A model generated the notes under the pieces. It made no database searches and was not told the DNA's origin. It worked only from the letters and a program-made list of their open reading frames with translations. The translations under genes were made by a program, and so were the position numbers. This document shows, piece by piece, positions 21,385 to 34,536 of a stretch of DNA of 64,000 nt (position 1 is its first letter; the number at the start of each line of letters is the position of its first letter). The stretch is from Umbilicaria muhlenbergii (taxonomy: Eukaryota; Ascomycota; Lecanoromycetes; Umbilicariales; Umbilicariaceae), in assembly GCA_000611775.1 (NCBI GenBank), contig KK106983.1:406205-470204 (forward strand). The letters are read 5' to 3'.

Positions 21385-24300
21385 ATGATGATTAAAGAAA
21401 CTGATAACAGAGTTTACTCATGAATTAAAGAGTCTTTGTTGACTTCTGCAAATGATGAACAATTCACCTTGAATGAAAACCTGATCAATCAGATCCTAAT
21501 CACCTTGACTGCAGAGACTTTAATTAATTTTTTATAAAAATATTTCTCTGAAGTAATGACTGCTCTCTGATAATTAATCACTGATCATAAGTAGTCCTTG
21601 AATGAAATTGACATCATCATAAAGGCACATGAAGAACTACAAGTGAACTATGAAAGAATGAAAGACAAGAACAAAGAACTGAAGAAGAAAGTCATTAAAT
21701 AAGTTAATGTGATAACATACTTTAAACAATAAATCATAATCATCTTCACAAGCACCCTCTGACCTGATTTCCCTCAACTCACAGTTAAAAAATTATTTAG
21801 ATTATTAAAGCTTCCTGATTTACTGATGTTCTTCAGTGATTATTTAAAATATGATGAATGAGTAATGAAGATCAGAAACTATTTATTAACAATGAATAAA
21901 TAATACCTCACTGAGCAGATGAAAATAACATACATGAAGATAAAAGTTGAGAGTGACTCTGTTAAACACATAAAGTCTTGAATGAATTCAGCATCTTGAA
22001 CAGCTTATTTAAATATTAATGAACTGCTAAAATATTTGACCTGAATTTATAAAGATTCAGATTGAAAACATATCATCATCAATGAATTCTGTAAATTTTA
22101 TTAAAAATTCAAAGACTTCTCATCCTTCTGAGCTGATTTTCAGTGATATGTTACTGAATTGAATGAGTTTCTTGATTCATACTAAATAAGAGAACTTCTG
22201 AACAAGGTGAACAACATCATTCAATAATAATTAAACACTAATGATGACAGACCTGAAGATCTTTATGAACTCATTAAGTGCTGTTAATGAATTAATCAAA
22301 CCTTATGACTGCTTGACACAAAGAAAATCATCAGATTTTAACTGAATCAGACATCTTCCTTCACAAGTTAAACTCATACAAGGATTGAACATTTTATTAA
22401 AATCTTAAAATCAACTACCTGAATGATCACTGAGTCAGTGCCTTGAATACTGAACTGAACATCACACTCAGATGTCATCAAAGAACAATAAATGAAGAAA
22501 GAAAGATGTTTTAAATATAATGAATAAAAACACCTCACCTTTAACTATTTAAACAAGAACAAAAAGAAAGAGACTTCAACATTAAAACATGTGCAACAAA
22601 TCATATTTAATTCTGATTCTGATTTTGAATTAAATTCAGGAAAAGGCGTTCCTCTATTAAAGTCATAATAAGAAATGATGATAATCTTCTTATGATATTA
22701 ATGTTGATGATTAATGAAGACATTCTGTTCACCTGAACATCATTTAAAGCAGATTGCAAGCTCACTCTGAATGAGATCAAGTTATGAGTCAAGGCTCTAC
22801 TTGATACTGAGTCAACTGAATATGCATTCATTAATGTTAATCTGACAAAGACTCTGATTGAATGATCTGAAATTAAAGCAGTATCACTGCCAAAGCTCTG
22901 AACTTTACATGATTTTCAGAAAAAGACAGTGAGATGAGTTACACATGTGATTTATTCAATTATGAAGGTCTGTGATTATTCTCAGTGACTCACCCTCATG
23001 ATGATTATAAATATGAAAGATCTCAGCATTATACTGAGACTCTTTTAAATGAATCACACTCAGATTTTAATTGACCCTGTGAATCAGGTAGTGATTTTCT
23101 CACTGAATGAATGAATTAAACTGAATGAACAAACTGAACTGAATAAATAAAGTGAACTGAATGAACAAACTGAACTGAATAAATGAATTGAACTGAATGA
23201 ATGAACTGAACTAAATAAATAAACTGAACTAAACAACTGAATTCTGAATAAATAAATGAATCAAATGATTGAACCTGAATCAAATAACTGAACTGAATCA
23301 CTGAAACTCTATCAGATCCTGAAGAAATTCATCACAAAAACAAATTCTGAATTAACCTCTGCATCAAAGAGTAATAGCTCCTCACATGTAATCAATATTA
23401 AGATGATTGACATGACATCATTCATATTAAATATGAAGAAAGACAATGAGATCTTTATTATCTTTATTCAACAAATTAAGAAAGCATTGAATCTTGAATT
23501 AAAGTTAAGTGAATTAAATATCAAGATAATTCTCTCTTCTGAATATCATGACCTGATTAATGTCTTTTTTAAAAAGACTGCAAATGAACTTCCTCTGCAT
23601 TAACTCTATGATCACAAGATTGTCTTAAAGAATGAGCAAAAGTTAAAATACACACCTCTCTACAATATGTCACATGAAGAACTGGTAGTGGTAAAGAACT
23701 ACATAGAAGATAACTTGCAAAAAAGTTTTATTGAAGTCAGTTAATCATCAATAGCCTCACTGATTATGTTTATATGAAAGAAAGATGAGTCTTTATAACT
23801 GTGCATCAACTACTAAAAGCTGAATTTGATTATGAAGAAAGATTGATACTCATTGTCTTTAATTGAGGAAACCCTGACTCAGATTTTAAAGATAAAATAC
23901 TTCATCAAGATTGATATACAACAGGTATTTCACTGCATATGAATGAATCCTGAATCTGAAGACCTGACAACCTTTCAAACAAGGCATGATTTCTACAAAT
24001 ATAAGATCTTGTCATTTAAACTCATTAATAGATCAGTCACCTTTCAGTACTTTATTAACAACATATTGTTCAATCTATTGAACACTTATTATACAACATA
24101 TTTAAATGATATTCTGATCTATTCAGAGTCTCTGTTTAAATATTAAACTCATGTTTGAACTGTTCTAGAATGACTGAGAAAGGCAAATTTACAGACTGAA
24201 ATCAAGAAGTATGAATTTCACAAGATTGAAACTCAATACTTAAAATTAATCATAAGATGTCATGACATCTGAGTGAACTCTGAAAAGATCACAGTCATTA

Positions 24301-24806
24301 AAACTTAAAAGATATCAATCAACTTAAAACAGCTGCAGACATTCTTAAATTTTTATAACTTTTACTGATGATTCATAGAGAAATATTCTAAAATCACAAA
24401 ATCTTTAATCAGACTGACAGGCAAGAACATACTTTTTAATATGTAAACTAAATAATGTCTTCAAGTGTTTAGTGAATTAAAGAACTGATTGATTAACATG
24501 TTAATATTACAACACTTTGACTGAACTTAAACATGTTATCTTAAATGTGATTCATCTGATCTGATATTCACAGGAGTATTATCTCAGAAAGATGATTAAA
24601 AATTAATGCATTCAATGACATTTTTCTCTAAGAAACTCATATCAGCTGAATGCAATTATGAGATTTATGATAAAGAATTGTTGATCATCATTTGAAGTTT
24701 AAAGAAATAATGTGCTGAATTAGCAGGAACAGAAGATCTGATTTAAATTTTAATAAATCATAAAACTCTGAAGTACTTTATGATAATCAAGAAATTGACT
24801 TGCAGA
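21385..24806 (+). pseudogene. Element A gag-pol remnant, first part
   Basis: Decayed gag, protease, reverse transcriptase and first part of RNase H in gypsy order. The segment 22960-23330 is a low-complexity run of AACTGAATGAA-like units. Coding continues beyond the inserted element B at 32413. Widely interrupted. Confidence 0.7.
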
Positions 24807-25193
24807 TGTAACAGGTGATGTTATAATGATTAAAGTAATATTATCATTCACTGAACTATTGACTTTCAAAATGAAATAGAACTTAGAAGATAGAATTAAT
24901 AAATTGCCTTTGATACATGAGTTGAGCATGAGCTTTTAACTATGAATCTACCTGTGATTATATAGACTATAAGAGACTCATGTGCTCAGTGTGCTCATCA
25001 TGCTCATCTCAGTGAGCAAGGTGAGCAACATGATGTAACACTTCATGCTCAGCATGCTCAACAGGTGAGCAAGGTGAGCAACATGATGTAACTCTTCATG
25101 CTCAGCATGCTCAACAGGTGAGCAAGATGAGCAGTATTATGTGTACATTCACACTGCATACTTCATTAGTATTATAGTGTGAAAGCTGTAACA
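24807..25193 (-). repeat. LTR of element B (3' LTR in element orientation)
   Basis: 387 bp, TGTAACAGG...GCTGTAACA. Internally it holds two 60-bp tandem units rich in TGCTCA and GTGAGCAA (about 25005-25130). Confidence 0.92.
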
Positions 25194-25372
25194 CTAGCTT
25201 CCCCCTCAAGGTTTTCATTCTTGAAAACTTAATCATCTTCATATCTTCTTTCTGAGTGCAAAAGAAATTGAACTTCTTTCAACATCATCATAATCTTCTT
25301 CACAGGCTCAACCTTGCTCCTTTCATCATGCAATCATGTAAGTGATGCATCAATGATGTAAAAGATTATCAT

Positions 25373-25642
25373 ATGAGTGATGATTCTGAAAAGTGTGTCA
25401 CTTATATACAGATTAAAAAGTCTTGTGATCTTTCTTTTAACAGTGCTGACTGAGAAAAGGTGAAAGCTGAACTTGCTTCACTGAAGGAAAAGACTTCTGC
25501 TGCTGAGAAAATAATTGCTGAGATGTCAGTTAAGTTGATTCATCTGTGCAAACAGAAAAGACTGTTGCAACACTGTCAGAAAGACTTTATCTCTCATGAA
25601 TTTATAAACATTGAAGAGTTGAAGGCAGAGGAAAGCAAGTAA
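25373..25642 (+). pseudogene. Antisense frame in 3' region of element B, coiled coil
   Basis: A frame on the strand opposite to pol, starting MSDDSEKCV, with CDLSFNSAD followed by a Lys/Glu/Leu coiled-coil stretch (KAELASLKEKTSAAEKIIAE) and an acidic end. A Cys-containing start followed by a coiled coil resembles small fungal proteins often predicted antisense to LTR elements. A comparable antisense frame occurs in elements C and D. Function unknown. Confidence 0.45.
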
Positions 25643-28600
25643 ATGAAGACTTCAACTTTAACTGTTACTTCTGAACTTTTCAACTTCTCAGTGTTGAATG
25701 ACCTCTGAGGTTCAGGTTCTGTTGTCAGAACTGATGTAATTTTATCACATAATGAGTAAGGTTCTTCTTTAATTCTCATGTGTTTCCTGCTGTGTCATAC
25801 ACTTTTCACTTGATTAAGTAATGAAGCTCATCATCAACTTCCTGTTAATTTAAAATCTTCTCTACCTCAAACTCAGTATCTTGACTTTTCAGGTCAATCT
25901 TTGATGAATTTACTTATAATGATGTTTCTGAATCTGCTGATTCAAGTAGAGATACATGAAACACTGAGTGTATTCACATGAATAATGAGAGTTTAAGCTT
26001 ATAGTTGACACTTTCTTTCTTCTTCATAATTCAAAAAGGTTTTAACTTCTTGTGATTCAATTTATTGTTTGATCATGTTGTCTTAATGTTGTGCTGTAGA
26101 AGGTATACTTTTCTTCTTTTTTCAAAAGTAGATCTCTTATCTCTTTTCTTATTATAATTTACCACTGACCTTTCTGAGGTAAATTTTATGTTTCATTGTA
26201 GTTCCCTATGAAGGTTCTTCAGGTGATTCACTCATACTTTCATTTTTTATGTTATGATTATCAGTCCTCTTGTTTCATTCATAGGTGAGTTGAATCTGTA
26301 GTTGACATAAAATGATGATATCCCCGTGAACTCTGTTGTTGTCATGTTATAAGTTAGTTGAGCTATCAGTAAAAGTTCTACTCAATTGATTTATTGATAA
26401 TTAATGTAGCAGCACAAGTACTGTTTTAGCATTTGATTTAAGTGCTCAGTTTGTTCATTCATCTGAGGATGATATGCTGTGAACAGTTTATAATGAATCT
26501 CTAGTTGATTCACTAATGACTTTTAAAACTTAAAGGTGAAGAGTTTATCTCTGTCTGAGATTATTTCTTTTAGCAGCTCATGATTGGCTGTTATAACTCT
26601 TAAAAACATGTATGTTAATTCTTCTACTGATAATGACTCTTTATAAGGTAAGAAGTATTTATACTTCATGAGTCAGTTCATTATGACAAGTATTGTGTTG
26701 TATAATACTTTCATCAAGGGTTCCTTTGACTTTGATAGCTTTATCATGAAGTTCAATGTGATGCTCAATCATGATTGTGATGATGTTGATGATGATTTTA
26801 ATAATTCATATGATCTATGATGTTCAGCTTTATTTTTTCAGCAGAGATCACATTTTTAAATGATTTCTTCAACCTTCTTCCTTAATCATGAGAAGTAGTA
26901 TGTTTATGTGAGTTGTTTCACTGTTTTTTCAACTCCTTGATGTTCATTCATCTTGCTGAAATGATATTCTTCTATCAGTGATTCTTGTAAACTGATCAGT
27001 ACATAAATTAAGTCTTGAAAAAGTAAAAGACCTTCTTGCTTTTCAAAGCTTTCATGATCATTAATATTTTAAAGAACTTGTTGTGCTATCTTGTCATTCT
27101 TCAACACTTTTTGAACTTGATTTTTGAAAATGTTATTCTCAACTTTTATCATAAAGTTGATTTCTCTGTTATATGTTATGCTTTCTTGCTCATTCTTTCA
27201 GAGGATAACTTGATTCATGACTGACTTTTCCTGCAGGTAGTCATCTCATTTACTAAAAGTATTCACTTTAATGTTCTCTGATCCTTTTTGATAATGAATC
27301 TTGAAATTATACTGTGACAATTCCTCTGATCAATGAACTTGTCTTTGATTCAGGACTTTTGTTGTCATAAAGTATAACAGATTCTTATAATCTGAATACA
27401 CTTAAACCTCATACTTTGATCCTTTAAGATATACATGTCATTGCTTAAATGCATCAACAATAGTTAACAGCTCCTTGTCATGTATTTTATAACTTTGTTC
27501 AGCGCTTAACAGTTTTCATGAGTAGTAGGTTACTGATCACAGATGTCTCTTATCATTTAACTGATTAATGCATGCTTTTATAGCTCTGTCTGATGTGTTC
27601 ATCTCAAGCGTAATAAGTTTCTCAGGATTGAAACTCATGAGAATTAATTATGATGTGAAGTGCTTCTTCAGCTCTTTGAAGGATCTTTGTGCTTCAGTAA
27701 ATTAAATGAATTTTCAGTCTTTCTTCATCAACTTCATTAAAGGTGCTGTGATTTTAAAATATTTCTCAATAAACTTTCTATAGAAGTTTGCAAAGCTTAG
27801 AAAGAATTGTACTTCCTTAATGCTCATTAAAACTGATCATTCAATCATGAAACAAATTTTTTTCAGGTTCATCTGTAAGCTTTTTAATGTGATGATGAAT
27901 TCAAGGAACTGAACTTCCTTGGCATGAAAAAGACTTTTTTTAAGTTTAACTCACAGGTCAGTGTCCTTCAACACTTGTAGAACTTTTCAGACATGTTTGA
28001 CATGCTGCTCTTTCATCTTTGAGTACATCAGTATGTCATTGAGGTAGATGACTATGAACTGGTTTAAATATTGTCATAAAATATTGTTGATGAAAGCCTG
28101 AAAAGTCATAAGGGCATTGATTAATTCAAATGACATTACCAAGTATTCATATAGCTCTGAATGTGTTTGAAATGCTGTTTTTCATTCATCACCTTCTTTT
28201 ATTTATATCTGGTTGAATGCTCTTGAAATGTTGAACTTCATGAATCATTATGCTTCCTGAAATCTGTCCTGCAGTTTTGACGTGAGCAGCAGTGAATAAC
28301 TGTTTTTTATCATTATGTTGTTCAGTGCTCTGTAGTTGACACACAGTCTTAATGATTCATCAGATTTTGAGATAAACAATATTAAATATTCAGCTGAAGA
28401 CTGAGATTCTTGAATGAATTCTTTTCATAAGTTCTTCTTTAAATATTCTCACAATGTGTTTAACTTCTGAGGTGACAGTGAGTATATGAATTACTTCATT
28501 GATTTGCAACCTTTCATGATCTTGATTTCATGATTTCATTCTTAATGTTTCAGTAAGGTGTTCTGTTCTTTAATTACTATAAACAACTCTTCAAAGTCTT

Positions 28601-29471
28601 TGTATTCTTTAGGGATAAATAACTTGATAATAGAGTCTCAGTCATCATCAACTCACTTAATTCACAGTATCTTTGTGTTGAGATTTTTTAATTCCTCACG
28701 TGTCTCTTTCACTGTCATAATGAAGACTTTCACTCCTTCAGATGAGTACAGGACTGAATATAACTTCATGAGTATATTATCTTTCATGAAGTATATCTCA
28801 TTCTCAGCTCAATCAATCATAGGATTGACTTTTCAGAGTCAAGATATACTGAGGACTATGTCACTTCCTGACTGCTTCATATGTTGAAATTGATTTTCTC
28901 TCAGTGTTGACTTATTCAGATAAATGTTAAAACTGTTTCTTTATTTACCTGACTGTTGTTGTGTTTCATGAGGGTTTCATTAAACTCTTGAAGTAAATAA
29001 AGATTTCACTTCTCTTGAATTTTTATCCTGTTTGCTTCTGCAAATCATGAATTTAAGAAATTTCCTGTGCAGTCACTGTTGATCAGCAGTCTGACTGAGT
29101 GATTTTTCACTTTAACTTAAACACAGAAGTTGCTCATGTTTTCTGTGATAATGATTTCTTTAACAATTGCTTCTTCTGAAGGCTTTAAATCAGATGTCTT
29201 CAAAAGCCTCTGATCTGAAAAGCTCTTTAATTTTTTGAATTAAATGAGAGGAATCTCAGATTCTCTCTCACATACTTGAAGTTCTTTGAGTTGACTTTCT
29301 TATCTGAGTACCACAGAGGGTTTAACTTTAAGTATTCACTTCAGAGTTCTCAAACTTTCATATGTAGTCTCCTTGAGATGTGCACTCTGTTGAGGGTAAT
29401 GTACTCTCCTTTCATGATGAATTTTGAACCCTTTGAAGATGTTTCTCTGACATCAGCAATTTAGCAAGTTA

Positions 29472-30556
29472 GCTCTGAGTTAGTTTTTAGCACTTTGAGC
29501 GCTCTGAGCTTCTGATCTCATGTCTCAGATAACAGCCGCTCTTAGCAACATCTGAGCACTTTGAGCTCAACCTTAAATCTTGAGCAGAACATCAAAATTT
29601 TGTGATAAAAAAATAATTATTAAAACAATTGTTTAAACAAGTACACACACAGTGTTATAATAACAGTAAAACTTATAATAAGTAAACTTTTGCTAAAATT
29701 CACTTTTCTGCAATAAAAAATCATGATTTGTTGAGTCTGAAAGCACTGTATAAGTGTTGAGTTCTGAATATTTAAAGAACTTCAAGATTTTCATCACTTA
29801 AAAATCTACACACTTTAATAACTTTTGCACCTCAACAGATATGAAGAAACTTTCAATGCATAAATTATAAAAAACAGTATTATCTATTAATGTTAAATTA
29901 AAAGTTTCTTCATAACTGCTATTGTTGTTAAGTTATATTTAATTCAAGTCTTCAATAGCGAAAAATCTTTCAAAAAAAGTCACATACTTTGAATAACTAT
30001 TGCGCTTTTATACTTATAATATAACTTTCAGTCTATAAGTTGTAGAGAATAAGCTGTTTAAGAGTTTTCTTATACAAACTTTCTTTTTATGTGTTGTTGT
30101 TGTTGAGTTATTCAAAAAGTCATTAAAAATCTGTTTATTAATGTTGTAATTTTCATCACTGAAAGTTTGAAATCAATATAACTTTTTAACAACAACAGTT
30201 ATAAAAAAACTTTAAGTTATAAAACAGTTTAATAGCTTCTTCTCTACAACTTATAAACTAAAAGTTATATCATAAGTATAAAAGCGCAATAGTTATTCAA
30301 TATGCTAATATATTTATAATTAATTAAAAGTTTTTTAATTCATAACTATTGCAAATTAAAACTTATAAAGAAATCTTTAGTCTATAAAGTGTACAGAATA
30401 AAGAGATCTAAAACTTTTCAATAAAAAGTTTTTTATTATTCATGAAGGTATAATAGTTATTTAAAGTGTAAGATTTGTATGAGCTCATTTACTGCTCAGA
30501 GAGTGCTCTGAGCGCATAAAGTACTATTAACTAAAACCTTATTTTTGAGCGGGCTG
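29472..30556. mobile_element. Foldback/MITE-like DNA element inside element B
   Basis: Flanked by CAAGTT on both sides (29465-29470 and 30558-30563; 6 of a possible 8-bp duplication). The outer ends are imperfect inverted repeats sharing TTAGTT, TAG-ACTTT and GCGCTC blocks. The interior is a long palindrome: 29989-30060 is complementary to 30222-30300 at about 70 positions, including GAATAACTATTGCGCTTTTA. There is no coding capacity. The CAG-type right end and possible 8-bp duplication fit a non-autonomous hAT, but the left end is eroded. Confidence 0.65.
29989..30300. repeat. Long inverted repeat, arms of about 72-79 bp
   Basis: Arm 29989-30060 pairs with arm 30222-30300 with few mismatches and one small gap. 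The spacer is about 160 bp. The whole could fold into a cruciform or give a hairpin RNA. Confidence 0.85.
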
Positions 30557-32020
30557 TCAAGTTGTGGATGAAGTATGTCTTGATAATTCATATTCTTAGT
30601 CTCATCTTTCTGAGTGAATGTGTTTTTGATTATTCACAGGATTCACTCCTGCAATTGATTTACATGATTTTCATAATTCTCAAGAGATTCTTTCATCACT
30701 TTAAATACTTCTTTATAAGTTTTCAACCACGGTTCTTCATGAGTGAATGCTTAAATGTTGTCATTCTTCTCAATGAGCTCTTCTGAATCTTTAAAGTTTA
30801 TTACCTTCATGAAGTCTTCTTCCTCATTAAATGAGGGTATTATTTCATCACTGTTAATGTAGTTGCCTTCTTGATTGAACTGATCTTGTTAAACTTGTCA
30901 TTTCTTCAAGTCCGTGGCTTGATTTAGGTGAAAGGTGATGACATATTTTCTTATTTCTTTTAATTAATGTGAAAATCATTCAGAGCCGTCCTTATCACTC
31001 TGATGTGTATGACAGTCATTATTATAACATGCTGTTCAAGACATAATGTTATATTTATTCTTGTTCATCACTTCTTGCATGACAGTGTATGTCTTCCTTA
31101 ATTGAATGATCTTTTCAGAAATTTAACAATCTCAGGCAAAATGTTCTGATTTACTGCAGTTATAACAGTTACCTCTGTGAGGCTTTTCTTTCTTCTCTGA
31201 GTTCTTCCCTGAGTCTTTCCCTTGCTGAAATTGATTCACTTGAGTAGCTGCATTGATTTTTATAAGTTAAGGTTCATAATAGAGTTGATTATTATATTGA
31301 TGCTCATGATTCTTCTCAGCCCTTCACTTCATGATACAAAAATCTTATGACTCTTCTTTAAGCTTTATTCATAAGCTCAGTTGTTGATAATGATTGATTA
31401 TTCAATCATTTCTGAGAGTATGACAGGGTGTTCAGCTTTAAAGATTTTATCTTTTGTCACATCCTTCAATCTCTTATAATATTGCGCCATCAAAGCAATA
31501 TCATCTTAATTCATATGTGAGGTGAGTCTCTGAAAGTTTACTGCATACATAACAGCTGCTTCTTTCTGTTGAATGTTATAAATTTCTCACTCTGCTGTTC
31601 TCTCTTCATCAATTGTCTTAAACATTATTCTTATTTGCTTCTTGAACTTCTTTAACTCATGAAAGATTTTGTTAATCAGGTCATCCTGATCTTCACTTTT
31701 ATTATCAAGGTAATCTTGAAGGATAAGTTTAAATCAGTTTAAAGTATTTAATCTTAAGAATGAAGAGATGAACAACACTTTCTCTGCTTCTGACATGAAT
31801 AAAGACTTGTTGAACCGCAGGTATGTGTTAAGCTGAGTAAAAAACAAATTTAATAATCTTCTCTCATCAAGAAACTTATCTGATAACAGAATCTTAACTC
31901 AGACTACTTTGTCAAAGAGGTGTTCAATGACTGATTCTTCTCTGTCAGAGGATTTGAATGTCATGAGACTGATGAGTCAGTTCATTGCATGACTGATACC
32001 TCATAAGTTGATGCTCAAAG

Positions 32021-32407
32021 TGTAACAAGTGATGTCATAGTGACTGAAGTAGTACTGTTATTCACTAAATTATTAACTTTCACAATGAAATAGAACTTAG
32101 AAGATAGAATTAATAAATTGCCTTTAATACATGAGTTGAGTATGAGCTTCTAACTATGAATCTACCTGTGATTATATAAATTATAAGAGACTCATGTGCT
32201 TAGTGTGCTCATCATGCTCATCTTGATGAGCAAGGTGAGCAACATGATGTAACACTTCATGCTCAGCATGCTCAACAGGTGAGCAAGATGAGCAATATGA
32301 TGTAATTCTTCATGCTCAACATACTCAACAGGTGAGCAAGGTGAGCAGTATCACATGTACACTTACACTGCATACTTCACTAATACTATAGTGTGGGAGC
32401 TGTAATA
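32021..32407 (-). repeat. LTR of element B (5' LTR in element orientation)
   Basis: 387 bp, identical in length to 24807-25193 and aligned over its whole length, including the GCTCA/GTGAGCAA tandem units. Confidence 0.92.
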
Positions 32408-32412
32408 GTAGA

Positions 32413-34284
32413 CAAATTAAATGAGTTGAATTTTTTTCACAATTCAACTTTATGATCACTTACTGAACAGGCAAGGAAAATGAAAAAGTGAATGCACTTA
32501 TTAAACACTCAAGTGATTAATTAAAGAAGAATGAAAATAATGAGTGATTATGATATCAATCTTAAATCATGCTACTGAGTCACTGTTTAAACTCATGTAT
32601 TATTATTAAACAAAAGGAAAAAGCTCCTCATCTTTTAAAATCAACTCTGAATGAATCAGCTCTGAATGAATCAACTGAACAGGCCTTGAATGAAACTTTA
32701 AATGAGTTGATTACTTATTATGTGAAAGCAGATGATTTCTGTCAGGAAATTCTAAACTTATTATAAATTAAAGTAAGACATTTAACAAAGATCTCTCTCA
32801 ATGACTGCACTGAGGACAAAGGCTGACTGCTTTATTAAGAATGTGTATGAGTCTCAGGTATTAATAATGATCTGAATTAAAACAAATTATGATGATGATT
32901 GATTCAAGAAGCTCATGAACAGCTGACAGTAAAACATATAAAACATTAAAAGACTCTGAAACTTCTTGTACAATTCTACTATTGACCCTGAATGAATTGA
33001 ACAGTCAGTTATTTTATTTAAAATTGTCACATCTGCTGCTGAACAAAGAACATGAATGAGCAGTATCAAGGAGCCTTAAGATCACTTTCAATTTCAAGCT
33101 GTCTCTGACAAGATATATCATTAAACTTGATCACTGAATTACTTAAGAGTGAAGGATTCAATGTAATTTTAATTATTATTTATTGATTAATTAAGAAGAG
33201 ACACTATATCCTTTATTCAACAAATAAAGAAGAAGGAACATCAACTGAATACATTATTAAACTTTTACTTCACAATGTATGAAGATTTCATGAATTATCA
33301 CAGACAATTATATCAGACTGAGGATCACAATTTGTAATATTACTGTGAAAACACCTATATGAATGACTTTAAATCAGATTAAAACCTTCAACTGCTTTTC
33401 ATCCTGAGACAGACAGGCAGTCTAAAAATGTGAATGTGAATATTAAACACTACCTTAAAGCATTTGTGAACTATCAGCAAGATGACTGAGTTAAATGATT
33501 ATCAATGATTAAGTTTACAGCCAACAATGCAGATTCTGACTTCATCAAAGTTTCATCATTCTTTGTGAATAAAGAATATCACTCTTGAATGAGCTTTAAC
33601 TTTAAACAGTTGATCACTTCACCTCTGTCAACAAGAGAACAAATTCTGAAGAAAAAAGCTGATTTCATAATAAATCATATGAAAGCTTTACATGTGATGT
33701 TACAAAAAACATGACAGCAGCACAACTTCAACAGAAAGACTTTATAAACTGAATTTAAATATTAATCTTAATATATCAAGTAAAAAACCTGATATGATTG
33801 TTAATAAAAAATATTCAAATGACTCACTCATTCAAAAAGCTGAATCACAAGAATGAAGAATCTTTTTGAATCAAGAAGAAAGTATCAACTTAAGCATATG
33901 AGTTTAAACTGCTTAAGTCAATGAAAGTACACCCTGTATTTCATACCTCTTTATTATGACTCACTGTGAATGACTCTTTGCTTAAATAAATTAAGTCATC
34001 ACCGTCACCTGTAATAACTAAACAGGCTGAATCAGAATGAGAAGTTGAACAAATTAATGATAACTGTTGATGAAAAAACAAGTTACAGTACAGAGTGACA
34101 TGAAAAAGATACTCACTTGACAAGACTTGATATAACACTGATGAATTTAAACATTCACCTGAACTGAAAGAGGCATTTCATGAAAGGTACTCAAACAAGC
34201 TGATTAAATCACTGAATACATCAACAACAAAGCAGAAAAGTAAATGATCAACTCATAAAGCTCATTAAATAAAGAAGAAGATAA
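32413..34284 (+). pseudogene. Element A pol remnant, second part
   Basis: Resumes directly after the B duplication with the end of RNase H, then integrase and a chromodomain-like tail. An open part at 32569-32766 has the repeated ESALNES motif. Broken throughout. Confidence 0.7.
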
Positions 34285-34536
34285 TGTCAGGTTTATGCTT
34301 AAATATATTACTGAACACTGAACTGAATGTTGTATTAAACTGAATGACTGAATGAGTTAGCAGTGATTAAACTAAATAAATTAACAGTGATTAAATTAAT
34401 GAACTTAACATGCATATAAAGATTTTAATCTTTGCACTCTTTCTTTCTTTTGCTCCTTAAATTAAAATCCTTCTCTGTAGCTAAATGTCAACTGTTAAAA
34501 CATATATATTAATTCATAATCTGCATAGTCTTAACA
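34285..34536 (+). repeat. Right LTR of element A
   Basis: 252 bp, aligned end to end with 20983-21234. The two differ at scattered positions, mainly transitions. Confidence 0.9.

Larger units (their letters stand above)
25700..32000 (-). pseudogene. Element B gag-pol remnant
   Basis: Reading leftward: gag, knuckle, protease, reverse transcriptase, RNase H and integrase. Short motifs recognisable on the minus strand include FLSFANFYRKFIEKY (connection between reverse transcriptase and RNase H, near 27800). Interrupted throughout, and split by the foldback element at 29472-30556. Confidence 0.7.
24807..32407 (-). mobile_element. Ty3/gypsy element B, nested in A
   Basis: 7601 bp with two 387-bp LTRs. 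The 5-bp flanks GCAGA (24802-24806) and GTAGA (32408-32412) differ by one transition, as expected for a mutated target duplication. The element reads on the minus strand: gag with a CCHC-type knuckle near 31140-31190, protease region near 29000, reverse transcriptase (about 28560-27900, active-site box near 28040), RNase H (about 27800-27300) and integrase (about 27000-26000). Its insertion splits the RNase H region of A precisely. A foldback DNA element lies inside it. Many interruptions. Younger than A. Confidence 0.9.
20983..34536 (+). mobile_element. Ty3/gypsy element A, nested in C
   Basis: Bounded by two 252-bp LTRs starting TGTCAAG or TGTCAGG and ending CTTGACA or CTTAACA. Own length is about 5.9 kb once element B is removed. 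Parts: gag (about 21385-22560, with a Cys/His knuckle remnant near 22500), protease region, reverse transcriptase (about 23400-24160, with the YxNDILIYS form of the active-site box), RNase H (24450-24806, continuing after 32412), integrase (about 32560-33650) and a chromodomain-like tail (about 34080-34190). The flanking CTTA is shared on both sides (4 of 5 bases of a duplication). Many interruptions, old. Confidence 0.88.

Noticed and set aside
22960-23330. AACTGAATGAA-rich run as a separate repeat family
   Set aside because: It lies in frame order inside element A between gag and reverse transcriptase and looks like a low-complexity part of that element.
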